Positions 56,213 to 64,000 of a stretch of DNA of 64,000 nt are shown here, one piece after another. Made by a program: the position numbers and the translations under genes. Location: assembly GCF_016861655.1 (NCBI RefSeq), contig NZ_BOLN01000009.1:1-64000 (forward strand). The letters run 5' to 3'. Position 1 is the stretch's first letter. Every line of letters starts with the position of its first letter. The DNA comes from Levilactobacillus lanxiensis (GTDB taxonomy: Bacteria > Bacillota > Bacilli > Lactobacillales > Lactobacillaceae). Under the pieces are notes generated by a model that saw only the letters and a program-made list of their open reading frames with translations, did no database searches and was not told the DNA's origin.

Positions 56213-56398
56213 TTGGCTAAGAAATCTCAAATTGCTAAGAACAAGCGTCCTGCGAAGTTCTCTACTCAGAATTATACTCGTTGCGAACGTTGTGGACGTC
56301 CACACTCTGTTTATCAAAAGTTCCATCTTTGCCGTATCTGCATGCGGGAATTAGCCCACAAGGGTCAAATTCCTGGCATGAAGAAGGCTAGTTGGTAA
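56213..56398 (+). CDS. rpsZ: 30S ribosomal protein S14 type Z
   Basis: A 61-residue zinc-binding S14. [20 protein letters not shown] carries the four Cys ligands. TTG start at 56213 after AAAGGAGG. A zinc-free paralogue may exist elsewhere in the genome; it is not in this window. Confidence 0.97.
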   Translation: MAKKSQIAKNKRPAKFSTQNYTRCERCGRPHSVYQKFHLCRICMRELAHKGQIPGMKKASW

Positions 56399-56432
56399 AA
56401 CGGAATTTTAAACAAAGGGAGGGTAAACGTTA

Positions 56433-56831
56433 ATGTCCATGACTGATCCTATTGCAGACTTCTTGACGCGGATTCGTAACGCGAACATGGTTCGCCACGA
56501 ATCACTCGAAGTACCTGCATCTACAATTAAACGCGACATCGCTGAAATCCTGAAGCGCGAAGGTTTCATCCGCAACGTTGAATACATCGATGATGACAAG
56601 CAAGGCATCATCCGCGTATTCCTCAAGTACGGTAAGGATAACCAACGCGTCATCAGTGGTTTAAAGCGTATTTCAAAGCCCGGCTTACGTTCATACGTTA
56701 AGGCCGACGCTGTACCAAAGGTATTAAACGGTTTGGGTATCGCTATTATCTCCACCTCTGAAGGTGTAATTACTGATAAAGAAGCGCGCGCCAAGAAAAT
56801 CGGTGGCGAAGTTCTCGCCTACGTTTGGTAA
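56433..56831 (+). CDS. rpsH: 30S ribosomal protein S8
   Basis: A 132-residue S8. [20 protein letters not shown] and the C-terminal GGEVLAYVW are diagnostic. In E. coli it regulates the spc operon; whether it does so here is unknown. GGGAGGG precedes it. Confidence 0.97.
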   Translation: MSMTDPIADFLTRIRNANMVRHESLEVPASTIKRDIAEILKREGFIRNVEYIDDDKQGIIRVFLKYGKDNQRVISGLKRISKPGLRSYVKADAVPKVLNGLGIAIISTSEGVITDKEARAKKIGGEVLAYVW

Positions 56832-56861
56832 AACTTTTAAGAAGATAGGAGGTGCCTTACA

Positions 56862-57398
56862 GTGAGTCGTATTGGTTATAAAACTGTCAACGTCCCAGCC
56901 GGCGTTGAAGTTAAACGCGATGGTGATCAAGTAACGGTTAAGGGTCCTAAGGGTTCCTTAACTCGGACTTTCTCTGACTTCATTACGATGAAGATCAGCG
57001 ACGGTGCAGTTGACTTTGATCGTCCAGATAACAACAACAAGACGCGGGCCCTTCATGGGACTCAGCGGGCTAACTTGAACAACATGGTTGAAGGTGTTGT
57101 CAATGGCTTTGCTAAGACCTTGAAGCTGGTCGGTGTTGGTTACCGTGTTCAAGCTAAGGGTAAGACCTTGGTATTGAGCGTTGGTTATTCCAACCCAGTT
57201 GAAATGGCTATTCCAGAAACCTTGGAAGTTAAGGTTCCGGATAACACCACTATCAACATTTCCGGTATTAGTAAGCAAGAAGTCGGTGACTTCGCTGCTG
57301 AAATCCGTGCCGTTCGTTCACCAGAACCTTACAAGGGTAAAGGTATCCGTTACGAAAACGAATATGTTCGTATCCGCGAAGGTAAAACTGGTAAGTAA
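56862..57398 (+). CDS. rplF: 50S ribosomal protein L6
   Basis: A 178-residue L6 with two related domains. [16 protein letters not shown] and [25 protein letters not shown] are typical. GTG start at 56862 after TAGGAGGTG. Confidence 0.97.
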   Translation: MSRIGYKTVNVPAGVEVKRDGDQVTVKGPKGSLTRTFSDFITMKISDGAVDFDRPDNNNKTRALHGTQRANLNNMVEGVVNGFAKTLKLVGVGYRVQAKGKTLVLSVGYSNPVEMAIPETLEVKVPDNTTINISGISKQEVGDFAAEIRAVRSPEPYKGKGIRYENEYVRIREGKTGK

Positions 57399-57444
57399 CA
57401 TTAATGCAGCTTAATGCTGATAATTCTACAAAGAGGTGACTATT

Positions 57445-57801
57445 TTGATTACGAAACCAGATAAGAACAAGACACGTCAAAAGCGTCATATGCGTGTCCG
57501 GAACAAAATTTCTGGAACTGCAGAACGCCCACGCTTAAACGTTTTCCGCTCTAACAAAAACATCTACGCTCAAGTCATTGATGACGTAGCGGGTGTCACG
57601 CTTGTTAGTGCCTCGACGTTAGATAGTGATGTGAATGGTGACAACAAGACCGACCAAGCTAAGGCTGTTGGTGTTTTAGTTGCTAAGCGCGCTGTCGAAA
57701 AGAAAATTAGCAATGTTGTGTTTGATCGTGGTGGGTACTTGTACCATGGCCGTGTTCAAGCATTGGCAGAAGCTGCTCGCGAAAACGGGCTGAAATTTTA
57801 A
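57445..57801 (+). CDS. rplR: 50S ribosomal protein L18
   Basis: A 118-residue L18 binding 5S r[23 protein letters not shown], then [23 protein letters not shown] 57445 has AAGAGGTG upstream; the GTG at 57436 lies inside that site and is rejected. Confidence 0.93.
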   Translation: MITKPDKNKTRQKRHMRVRNKISGTAERPRLNVFRSNKNIYAQVIDDVAGVTLVSASTLDSDVNGDNKTDQAKAVGVLVAKRAVEKKISNVVFDRGGYLYHGRVQALAEAARENGLKF

Positions 57802-57823
57802 CAGTAAGGAGGAATAACCACAC

Positions 57824-58327
57824 ATGGCAAAATTTATTGATCCTGACAAGTTAGAGCTTGAAGACAACGTTGTTGCTATCAACCGTATCACTAAGGTTGT
57901 AAAAGGTGGCCGTCGTCTCCGGTTCTCTGCTCTTGTCATCGTCGGCGATAAGAACGGTCACGTTGGCTTTGGTACTGGTAAAGCTCAAGAAGTTCCAGAA
58001 GCTATCCGTAAAGCCGTTGAAGCCGCTCGTAAGAACCTGATCGAAGTACCTATCGTGGGAACGACCATTCCTCACGAAGTTCTCGGTTCATACGGTGGGG
58101 GCAAGATTATGCTCAAGCCTGCCGCTGAAGGTTCCGGGGTTACTGCTGGTGGCTCAGTTCGTTCCGTCATGGAATTAGCTGGTGTCGCTGACGTTACTTC
58201 CAAGCGTTTAGGTTCTAACACGCCAGTCAACGCTGTCCGGGCCACCTTTGATGGTTTGGCTCAGTTGAAGCGTGCTGAAGAAGTTGCCGCTCTCCGTGGT
58301 GTCTCTCTTCAACACTTAGCTGAATAA
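57824..58327 (+). CDS. rpsE: 30S ribosomal protein S5
   Basis: A 167-residue S5 important for decoding accuracy. [20 protein letters not shown] and [20 protein letters not shown] are diagnostic. AAGGAGG precedes it. Confidence 0.97.
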   Translation: MAKFIDPDKLELEDNVVAINRITKVVKGGRRLRFSALVIVGDKNGHVGFGTGKAQEVPEAIRKAVEAARKNLIEVPIVGTTIPHEVLGSYGGGKIMLKPAAEGSGVTAGGSVRSVMELAGVADVTSKRLGSNTPVNAVRATFDGLAQLKRAEEVAALRGVSLQHLAE

Positions 58328-58341
58328 GGAGGGGTATTAAA

Positions 58342-58524
58342 ATGGCTCAATTAAAAGTTACTTTAATTCATAGTGTTGCTCACCGCCTCCCTAAACAGCG
58401 GAAGATTGTGGAAGCTTTAGGTTTACACCGTGTTAACAGCACGGTTTTACAACCAGACAATGAAGCTACCCGCGGTGCGCTTTTCCAAGTTGCACATTTA
58501 ATTAAGGTTGAAGAAGTTAAATAG
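58342..58524 (+). CDS. rpmD: 50S ribosomal protein L30
   Basis: A 60-residue L30. [21 protein letters not shown], then [29 protein letters not shown] precedes it. Confidence 0.96.
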   Translation: MAQLKVTLIHSVAHRLPKQRKIVEALGLHRVNSTVLQPDNEATRGALFQVAHLIKVEEVK

Positions 58525-58559
58525 TTTTCATATCATTAAATAAGGAGGTGCGCAATAGC

Positions 58560-58994
58560 ATGAAGTTGAATGAATTAAAACCTGCTGAAGGCTCACGGAA
58601 GGTTCGTAACCGGGTTGGCCGTGGTGATTCATCTGGTAATGGTAAGACCTCTGGTCGTGGCCAAAAGGGTCAAAAGGCTCGTAGCAAGACTCGTTTGGGT
58701 TTTGAAGGTGGCCAAATGCCATTGTACCGTCGGATCCCAAAGCGTGGGTTTACCAACATTAACCGTAAGGAATTTGCTGTCGTAAACTTAGCTGCTTTGA
58801 ACGTCTTTGATGATGGTGCTGAAGTAACTCCAGCTGCCCTGGTTGAAGCCGGTATCGTTAAAAACGAAAAGTCCGGTGTTAAGATCTTGGGTAACGGTGA
58901 GTTAACGAAGAAGTTGACGGTGAAAGCCGCTAAGTTCTCCAAGTCAGCCGCCCAAGCTATCGAGGCTGCTGGTGGTAAAACTGAGGTGATTTAA
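58560..58994 (+). CDS. rplO: 50S ribosomal protein L15
   Basis: A 144-residue L15. [20 protein letters not shown] and the [20 protein letters not shown] stretch are diagnostic. ATG 58560 with AAGGAGGTG upstream is preferred to GTG 58548. The stop overlaps the secY start by one base. Confidence 0.96.
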   Translation: MKLNELKPAEGSRKVRNRVGRGDSSGNGKTSGRGQKGQKARSKTRLGFEGGQMPLYRRIPKRGFTNINRKEFAVVNLAALNVFDDGAEVTPAALVEAGIVKNEKSGVKILGNGELTKKLTVKAAKFSKSAAQAIEAAGGKTEVI

Positions 58995-60304
58995 TGCTAT
59001 CAAGCTTGAAAAACGCCTTTAAGATTAAAGACATTCGTAAAAAAATTCTCTTTACTCTATTGGTTTTGATTGTCTTTCGGTTGGGTACTTATATTACCGT
59101 CCCCGGCATTAACGCAAAGGCACTTCAAAGCGTTGCGTCTTCTGGATTGGTTAGTATTTTAGATACCTTCAGTGGTGGTGGGTTAACAAACTATTCCATC
59201 TTTGCGATGGGGGTTTCACCATACATCACTGCACAAATCGTTATTCAATTGCTACAAATGGACATCGTTCCACGATTCGTTGAATGGAGCAAGCAAGGGG
59301 ATACTGGTCGACGGAAATTGAATCAAGCCACACGATACTTAGCGATTGCTTTAGCATTCGTTCAATCCATCGGTATCACGGCTGGTTTCAGTGCTTTAAG
59401 TTCATTGAAACTGGTTCAAAATCCAAGTGTTGCAACGTACTTGTCAATCGGGTTAATCCTGACTGGTGGGACGATGTTAACCACTTGGATGGGTGATATG
59501 ATTACAGATCGTGGGTTAGGGAACGGGATTTCAATGATTATCTTTGCGGGTATCATTGCTCGGACCCCAACTTCTGTTTACAAGCTTTACCAAACTTACT
59601 TTGTCGATGCCGATAAGGGAACTTTGTGGAAGAGTGTTATTTTCATCTTAGCTTTAATCGTCTTGGTTTTGGTCATTGTGACCTTTACCACCTGGGTTCA
59701 GCAAGCTGAACGACGTGTACCTATGCAATACACGCGTCGGGTATCTGGTTCACCAGATAGTAGCTACCTTCCATTAAAGGTTAACGTTGCCGGGGTTATC
59801 CCCGTCATCTTCGCGAGTTCGTTTATTGCTACGCCACAGACTATTCTGATGGCGTTCCAAAACACCCACTCTCAAGATGCTTGGTACCAAACCTTAACGG
59901 ATGTCTTCAACATGCAAACGTTCGATGGTGCCATTTTGTACACTGTTCTGATCATTGTGTTCACGTTCTTCTATGCGTTCGTACAAGTTAACCCAGAAAA
60001 GTTAGCTGAGAACCTGCAAAAGCAGGGGAGCTACATTCCTGGTGTTTGGCCTGGTCACGAAACACAATCATATGTTTCCAACTTATTGATGCGTCTCAGC
60101 ACTGTTGGGGCACTCTTCCTTGGATTCATTTCCTTGATTCCGTTATTAGCCCAAAACCTTTGGGACTTAGATGAGTCAATTGGTTTAGGTGGTACCAGCC
60201 TCTTAATCGTCGTTGGTGTTGCTATCGAAACCATGCGGCAAGTTGACGGATTAATGATGAAGCGCGAATACGTTGGCTTTATCCAAGATCCAGAACCAGC
60301 TTAA
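58994..60304 (+). CDS. secY: Protein translocase subunit SecY
   Basis: A 436-residue protein with ten helices forming the Sec channel. LGTYITVPGINAKAL, the loop GVSPYITAQIVIQLLQMD and the ENLQKQGSYIPGVWPGHET loop are typical. It is coupled to rplO. It works with SecE and SecA, encoded elsewhere. Confidence 0.97.
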   Translation: MLSSLKNAFKIKDIRKKILFTLLVLIVFRLGTYITVPGINAKALQSVASSGLVSILDTFSGGGLTNYSIFAMGVSPYITAQIVIQLLQMDIVPRFVEWSKQGDTGRRKLNQATRYLAIALAFVQSIGITAGFSALSSLKLVQNPSVATYLSIGLILTGGTMLTTWMGDMITDRGLGNGISMIIFAGIIARTPTSVYKLYQTYFVDADKGTLWKSVIFILALIVLVLVIVTFTTWVQQAERRVPMQYTRRVSGSPDSSYLPLKVNVAGVIPVIFASSFIATPQTILMAFQNTHSQDAWYQTLTDVFNMQTFDGAILYTVLIIVFTFFYAFVQVNPEKLAENLQKQGSYIPGVWPGHETQSYVSNLLMRLSTVGALFLGFISLIPLLAQNLWDLDESIGLGGTSLLIVVGVAIETMRQVDGLMMKREYVGFIQDPEPA

Positions 60305-60313
60305 TGAGTTTCC

Positions 60314-60358
60314 AGCGGGTGTGTTGATCTATTTAGCACACCTGCTTGTGTTTTTCGG
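60314..60358 (+). terminator. Partial terminator between secY and adk
   Basis: AGCGGGTGTG pairs with CACACCTGCT, followed by TGTGTTTTT. As the operon continues, readthrough or an extra promoter is expected. Confidence 0.55.
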
Positions 60359-60385
60359 GCAAATTTTCGAATAAGGAGAACGAAC

Positions 60386-61045
60386 ATGACAGCAATGAAT
60401 TTGATCCTCATGGGTTTACCAGGAGCCGGTAAAGGTACCCAAGCCGAAAAGATTATCAAGGAGTTCCACTTACCGCATATTTCTACGGGAGACATCTTCC
60501 GTGAAGCGATGAAGAACGAAACTGAAATGGGCTTGGCTGCTAAAAAGTTCATCGATAAAGGTGAACTGGTACCGGACGAAGTGACGAACGGCATTGTTCG
60601 TGACCGGTTAGCTCAGGATGATACCAAAGACGGGTTCATGTTGGATGGGTTCCCCCGTTCCATTGTTCAGGCCGAAGCGTTAAATACGTTTGGCCCTGAA
60701 TTGGATCGGACCATCAACGCCGTGATCAATATTCACGTTGAGCCAGATGTCTTGGTTGAACGCCTTTCTGGTCGTTATATCTGCCGCAACTGTGGGGCAA
60801 CCTACCATAAGCTGTACAAACAGCCTAAAGTTGAAGGCACTTGTGATGTCTGTGGTAGTCATGACTTCTATCAACGGGAAGACGATAAGCCTGAAACGGT
60901 GAAGAACCGGTTGGCAGTGAATTTGAAAGCAAATACACCGCTGATCGAGTACTACACCGAGAAGGACTTATTGTTCACTGTTGATGGTGACCGTGACATC
61001 GATGACGTGTACGTCGACATCGAAAAGATCCTGAAGAACCTGTAG
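60386..61045 (+). CDS. adk: Adenylate kinase
   Basis: A 219-residue kinase making two ADP from ATP and AMP. P-loop GLPGAGKGT at residues 10-18, the DGFPRS motif and a zinc-binding lid CRNC...CDVC show the long zinc type. AAGGAGAA precedes ATG 60386. Location between secY and infA is the standard Gram-positive order. Confidence 0.97.
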   Translation: MTAMNLILMGLPGAGKGTQAEKIIKEFHLPHISTGDIFREAMKNETEMGLAAKKFIDKGELVPDEVTNGIVRDRLAQDDTKDGFMLDGFPRSIVQAEALNTFGPELDRTINAVINIHVEPDVLVERLSGRYICRNCGATYHKLYKQPKVEGTCDVCGSHDFYQREDDKPETVKNRLAVNLKANTPLIEYYTEKDLLFTVDGDRDIDDVYVDIEKILKNL

Positions 61046-61060
61046 GAAGTATCATAGTTC

Positions 61061-61089
61061 TTGCGTCTTAGTGAGAATTATGGTAAGCT
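61061..61089 (+). promoter_or_regulatory. Internal promoter before infA
   Basis: TTGCGT at 61061-61066, 17-bp spacer, TAAGCT at 61084-61089. It would give infA and the alpha operon extra expression. A hairpin AGCCTGT/ACAGGTGCT follows in the 120-nt leader. Confidence 0.6.
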
Positions 61090-61209
61090 TATTCAGGTTT
61101 AGCCTGTAAATGGCGCGCTGTCGCAATTCACAGGTGCTAGGTGGGGGCAAGTTGTTGTCTCTACCGCTTTTACGTGTATTTTACACGCAATTAAAAGGGA
61201 GGTACTTTC

Positions 61210-61428
61210 GTGGCGAAAAGCGATGTCATCGAAGTCGAAGGTAAAGTTACCGAAACATTGCCTAACGCAATGTTCCGGGTCGAATTAGAAAACGGTCATG
61301 AGATTCTCGCTCACGTTTCCGGTAAGATTCGGATGCACTACATCCGGATTCTGCCTGGTGACCGAGTAACTGTTGAAATGTCACCGTATGACTTGTCTAA
61401 AGGCCGGATTACTTATCGGTTTAAGTAA
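61210..61428 (+). CDS. infA: Translation initiation factor IF-1
   Basis: A 72-residue OB-fold factor. [20 protein letters not shown] and [20 protein letters not shown] are diagnostic. GTG start at 61210 after AAGGGAGG. Confidence 0.97.
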   Translation: MAKSDVIEVEGKVTETLPNAMFRVELENGHEILAHVSGKIRMHYIRILPGDRVTVEMSPYDLSKGRITYRFK

Positions 61429-61457
61429 CCGCCTGGACAGATGTAGGAGGGATATTC

Positions 61458-61577
61458 ATGAAAGTAAGACCATCAGTTAAGCCAATGTGCGAACACTGCA
61501 AGGTTATCAAGCGTAAGGGTCGAGTAATGGTTATTTGCTCAGCCAACCCTAAGCATAAACAACGCCAGGGTAAGTAA
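61458..61577 (+). CDS. rpmJ: 50S ribosomal protein L36
   Basis: A 39-residue protein, [20 protein letters not shown] then [19 protein letters not shown]. Cys11, Cys14, Cys27 and His33 form the zinc site. GGAGGG precedes ATG 61458. It is too short for many gene tracks but is clearly real by position and sequence. Confidence 0.96.
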   Translation: MKVRPSVKPMCEHCKVIKRKGRVMVICSANPKHKQRQGK

Positions 61578-61603
61578 TTTCAATTTATAGGAGGTGCACT
61601 TAA

Positions 61604-61969
61604 ATGCCACGTATTGCTGGAGTGGATTTACCACGTGATAAGAAAATCGCTTACGGTTTAACTTACATTTTTGGTATTGGTATCAACACCGCGCACAAGA
61701 TTGTTGCGGATGCTGGAGTATCAGAAGACGTTCGGGTTCGCGATATGACACCTGATCAAGAAGACAAGATTCGTGCCGAAGTTGACAAGTACAAGGTCGA
61801 AGGTGACTTACGTCGTGAAGTTAGCCTGAACATCAAGAACTTGCAAGAAATCGGTTCTTATCGTGGAATGCGTCACCGTCGCGGTTTGCCTGTTCGCGGC
61901 CAACACACCAAAAACAATGCCCGCACTCGGAAGGGTAAAGCCGTTTCCGTTGCAGGTAAGAAGAAGTAA
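61604..61969 (+). CDS. rpsM: 30S ribosomal protein S13
   Basis: A 121-residue S13. [20 protein letters not shown] and [20 protein letters not shown] are diagnostic. It contacts the 50S subunit and P-site tRNA. AGGAGGTG precedes it. Confidence 0.97.
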   Translation: MPRIAGVDLPRDKKIAYGLTYIFGIGINTAHKIVADAGVSEDVRVRDMTPDQEDKIRAEVDKYKVEGDLRREVSLNIKNLQEIGSYRGMRHRRGLPVRGQHTKNNARTRKGKAVSVAGKKK

Positions 61970-61986
61970 AGGAGGGTTATCACTTT

Positions 61987-62376
61987 ATGGCTACTAGAAA
62001 AACTAGTCGCAAGCGTCGGGTCAAGAAGAATATTGAATCCGGTGTTGCACACATCCATGCTACGTTTAACAACACATTAGTTATGATCACTGACGTTCAA
62101 GGGAACGCTATTGCTTGGTCATCAGCTGGTGCCTTAGGGTTCAAGGGTAGTCGGAAGTCAACGCCATTTGCTGCACAAATGGCCGCTGAAGCCGCTGCTA
62201 AAGCATCACAAGAACACGGTGTTAAGTCCGTTGAAGTTGCTGTCAAGGGTCCTGGTTCAGGACGTGAAGCTGCTATCCGGGCAATCCAAGCTGCTGGTAT
62301 CGAAGTTACGGCTATTCGTGACGTTACGCCAGTGCCTCATAATGGTACTCGTCCTCCAAAGCGCCGTCGGGTTTAA
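61987..62376 (+). CDS. rpsK: 30S ribosomal protein S11
   Basis: A 129-residue S11. [18 protein letters not shown] and [13 protein letters not shown] are typical. It forms the platform near the E site. AAGGAGGG precedes it. Confidence 0.97.
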   Translation: MATRKTSRKRRVKKNIESGVAHIHATFNNTLVMITDVQGNAIAWSSAGALGFKGSRKSTPFAAQMAAEAAAKASQEHGVKSVEVAVKGPGSGREAAIRAIQAAGIEVTAIRDVTPVPHNGTRPPKRRRV

Positions 62377-62463
62377 CGTGAGCGTTTCATTAATGAGGGC
62401 AACCTTCATGATGGGATTGACTTATAGGAGCTCAACGCGGTTTGAAAGGGGTAAACGATAAGA

Positions 62464-63414
62464 ATGATTGAATTTGAAAAGCCTAACATTCATAAAATTG
62501 ACGAAAGTAGCAACTACGGTAAGTTTGTTGTTGAACCGTTGGAACGTGGTTACGGGACAACGCTTGGCAACTCCTTACGTCGGATTCTGCTTTCATCATT
62601 ACCTGGTGCAGCTGTTACCAGCATTCAAATCGACGGGGTTCTGCATGAGTTTTCGACTGTCGAAGGAGTCGTAGAAGACGTCACGCAAATCATCTTGAAC
62701 GTTAAGAAGATTGCGCTGAAGTTAAACGGTGCCGACGATCAGGAAGAAACAATGGAGATCAACGTTAAGGGACCTGCTCAAATCACCGCTGGTGATATTG
62801 TTGCTGGTGCCGACGTTGACGTTTTGAACCCAGATCTGTACATTGCTACAGTTGCAGATGGGGCAACGTTCCACATGCGAATGACTGCAGACAAGGGCCG
62901 GGGATATGTCTCTGCTGACGAGAACAAAACTCGTAACACAGATATGCCAATTGGTGTCTTAGCTGTGGATTCCATTTACACCCCAATCGAACGGGTTAAC
63001 TACCAAGTAGAGAATGCACGGGTTGGCCAACGGGCTGACTATGATAAATTGACCCTGGATGTTTGGACGAATGGTTCAATTAATCCAAGCGAAGCCATTG
63101 CTCTGGCTGCAAAGATCTTGACCGAACATTTGGCTATGTTTGTCGACCTGACTGACGAAGCTAAGAATGCGGAAATCATGGTTGAAAAGGAAGAAACTCA
63201 CAAGGAAAAGATGCTTGAGATGACCATCGAAGAGCTCGACTTGTCCGTTCGTTCTTACAACTGCTTGAAGCGTGCTGGTATCAACACGGTCCAAGAATTG
63301 AACAACAAGACTGAAGCAGACATGATGAAGGTTCGTAACTTGGGTCGCAAGTCCCTTGAAGAAGTTAAGGCTAAGTTAGCTGACTTAGGTTTGTCACTTC
63401 GGAAGGAAGACTAA
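62464..63414 (+). CDS. rpoA: DNA-directed RNA polymerase subunit alpha
   Basis: A 316-residue alpha subunit. The N-terminal assembly domain has [20 protein letters not shown]; the C-terminal domain begins near residue 248 with [20 protein letters not shown], contacting UP elements and activators. It follows rpsK after 87 bp and precedes rplQ. Confidence 0.98.
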   Translation: MIEFEKPNIHKIDESSNYGKFVVEPLERGYGTTLGNSLRRILLSSLPGAAVTSIQIDGVLHEFSTVEGVVEDVTQIILNVKKIALKLNGADDQEETMEINVKGPAQITAGDIVAGADVDVLNPDLYIATVADGATFHMRMTADKGRGYVSADENKTRNTDMPIGVLAVDSIYTPIERVNYQVENARVGQRADYDKLTLDVWTNGSINPSEAIALAAKILTEHLAMFVDLTDEAKNAEIMVEKEETHKEKMLEMTIEELDLSVRSYNCLKRAGINTVQELNNKTEADMMKVRNLGRKSLEEVKAKLADLGLSLRKED

Positions 63415-63444
63415 TTTTAGACACTCAAAGGAGGGTTTCTGGTT

Positions 63445-63828
63445 ATGAGTTACCGTAAATTACAACGGACTAGTTCTCAACGTCGTGCCTTATTACGCGA
63501 TTTGACCACTAGTTTAATCTTGAACGGCCGCATCGAAACGACCGAAGCACGCGCTAAGGAAGTTCGCAAGACGGCTGACCAAATGATTACCTTGGGTAAG
63601 CAAGGCGACTTACACGCTCGTCGTCAAGCCGCTGCTTTCATCCGTAACGTTGTTGCAGATGTTAAAGAAGATGGCGATGATGTCGTTGTCACTAGTGCTT
63701 TACAAAAGGTATTTAGCGAATTGGCTCCTAAGTACGCTGATCGTAACGGTGGTTACACGCGTATCTTGAAGACGATGCCTCGTCGCGGTGATGGCGCTGC
63801 TATGGCCATCTTGGAATTTGTTGACTAG
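63445..63828 (+). CDS. rplQ: 50S ribosomal protein L17
   Basis: A 127-residue L17. [20 protein letters not shown] is diagnostic. AAGGAGGG precedes the ATG. It is the last gene of the cluster in this window; in lactobacilli the ECF transporter genes often follow. Confidence 0.97.
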   Translation: MSYRKLQRTSSQRRALLRDLTTSLILNGRIETTEARAKEVRKTADQMITLGKQGDLHARRQAAAFIRNVVADVKEDGDDVVVTSALQKVFSELAPKYADRNGGYTRILKTMPRRGDGAAMAILEFVD

Positions 63829-64000
63829 TTTTAGTTAGACAATTCAAGGAGTGATCACGTCCTTAAACGTGGTGAATCGGTTACAAATTAATCACTAGAA
63901 CTATGTGGTATAGAGCGCTACGATGATGGGGAATTCTTTCCGAGTCTAGCTTGAATGGGGGCATCTGCCTCAGCGCCGCTGGTTTGTTAGTGATTTTTTT
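63829..64000 (+). ncRNA. Structured region after rplQ ending in a T run
   Basis: AATCACTA (63890-63897) pairs with TAGTGATT (63988-63995), enclosing about 90 nt, and T residues reach the window end. Inside, GCGCT and AGCGC, and GGGGGCA and TGCCTC, can pair. An earlier CACGT/ACGTG hairpin lies near 63856-63872. It looks like an elaborate terminator or a leader RNA. Confidence 0.4.

Overview
The window is chromosomal DNA from a lactic acid bacterium of the family Lactobacillaceae. This rests on the gene order rpoB-rpoC, str operon, S10-spc-alpha operon with adk and infA; on a ctsR-clpC pair; on LysP, ThrE-type and LmrB/DUF4811 proteins; on Gram-positive regulatory RNAs (PyrR site, lysine riboswitch, T-box); and on strong AGGAGG ribosome binding sites. 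The fairly high GC outside the ribosomal genes suggests a Levilactobacillus-like species, which is an inference and was not tested by a search.

Positions 1-31000 are a mosaic of short transcription units. There is a divergent NmrA/TetR pair, a GcvH-like/pseudouridine synthase/DUF1003 unit with a structured leader, several transporters (MFS, uracil permease, AzlCD, LmrB-type, CDF, split ThrE, LysP), GNAT acetyltransferases with MarR/MerR/DtxR regulators, a PAP2 phosphatase, an esterase-like hydrolase, a deoxynucleoside kinase and serS. The intergenic gaps hold 13 copies of a structured palindromic repeat of about 160-250 bp, named R1-R13 here. Each copy has three hairpins inside a stem whose outer arms differ from copy to copy but stay complementary within the copy. 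This is the most unusual content of the window.

Positions 31000-48000 carry a tRNA cluster (Val, Leu, Thr, Gly, Leu, Arg, Pro, Pro), ctsR-clpC with a CtsR-like box, a TetR regulator behind a folded leader, rpoB-rpoC with an attenuator-like leader, a lone antisense comC-like prepilin peptidase, and rpsL-rpsG-fusA. Positions 48000-64000 hold a MATE transporter and then the complete S10-spc-alpha cluster from rpsJ to rplQ, including small rpmJ. The window ends in a structured stretch after rplQ. The repeat family is absent from this half.

The second half supplies the transcription and translation machinery (RNA polymerase subunits, ribosomal proteins, EF-G, IF-1, SecY, adenylate kinase, tRNAs). 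The first half is mainly nutrient uptake, efflux and small-molecule modification, with regulators next to their probable targets. No prophage, CRISPR array, rRNA operon or complete insertion sequence was seen.
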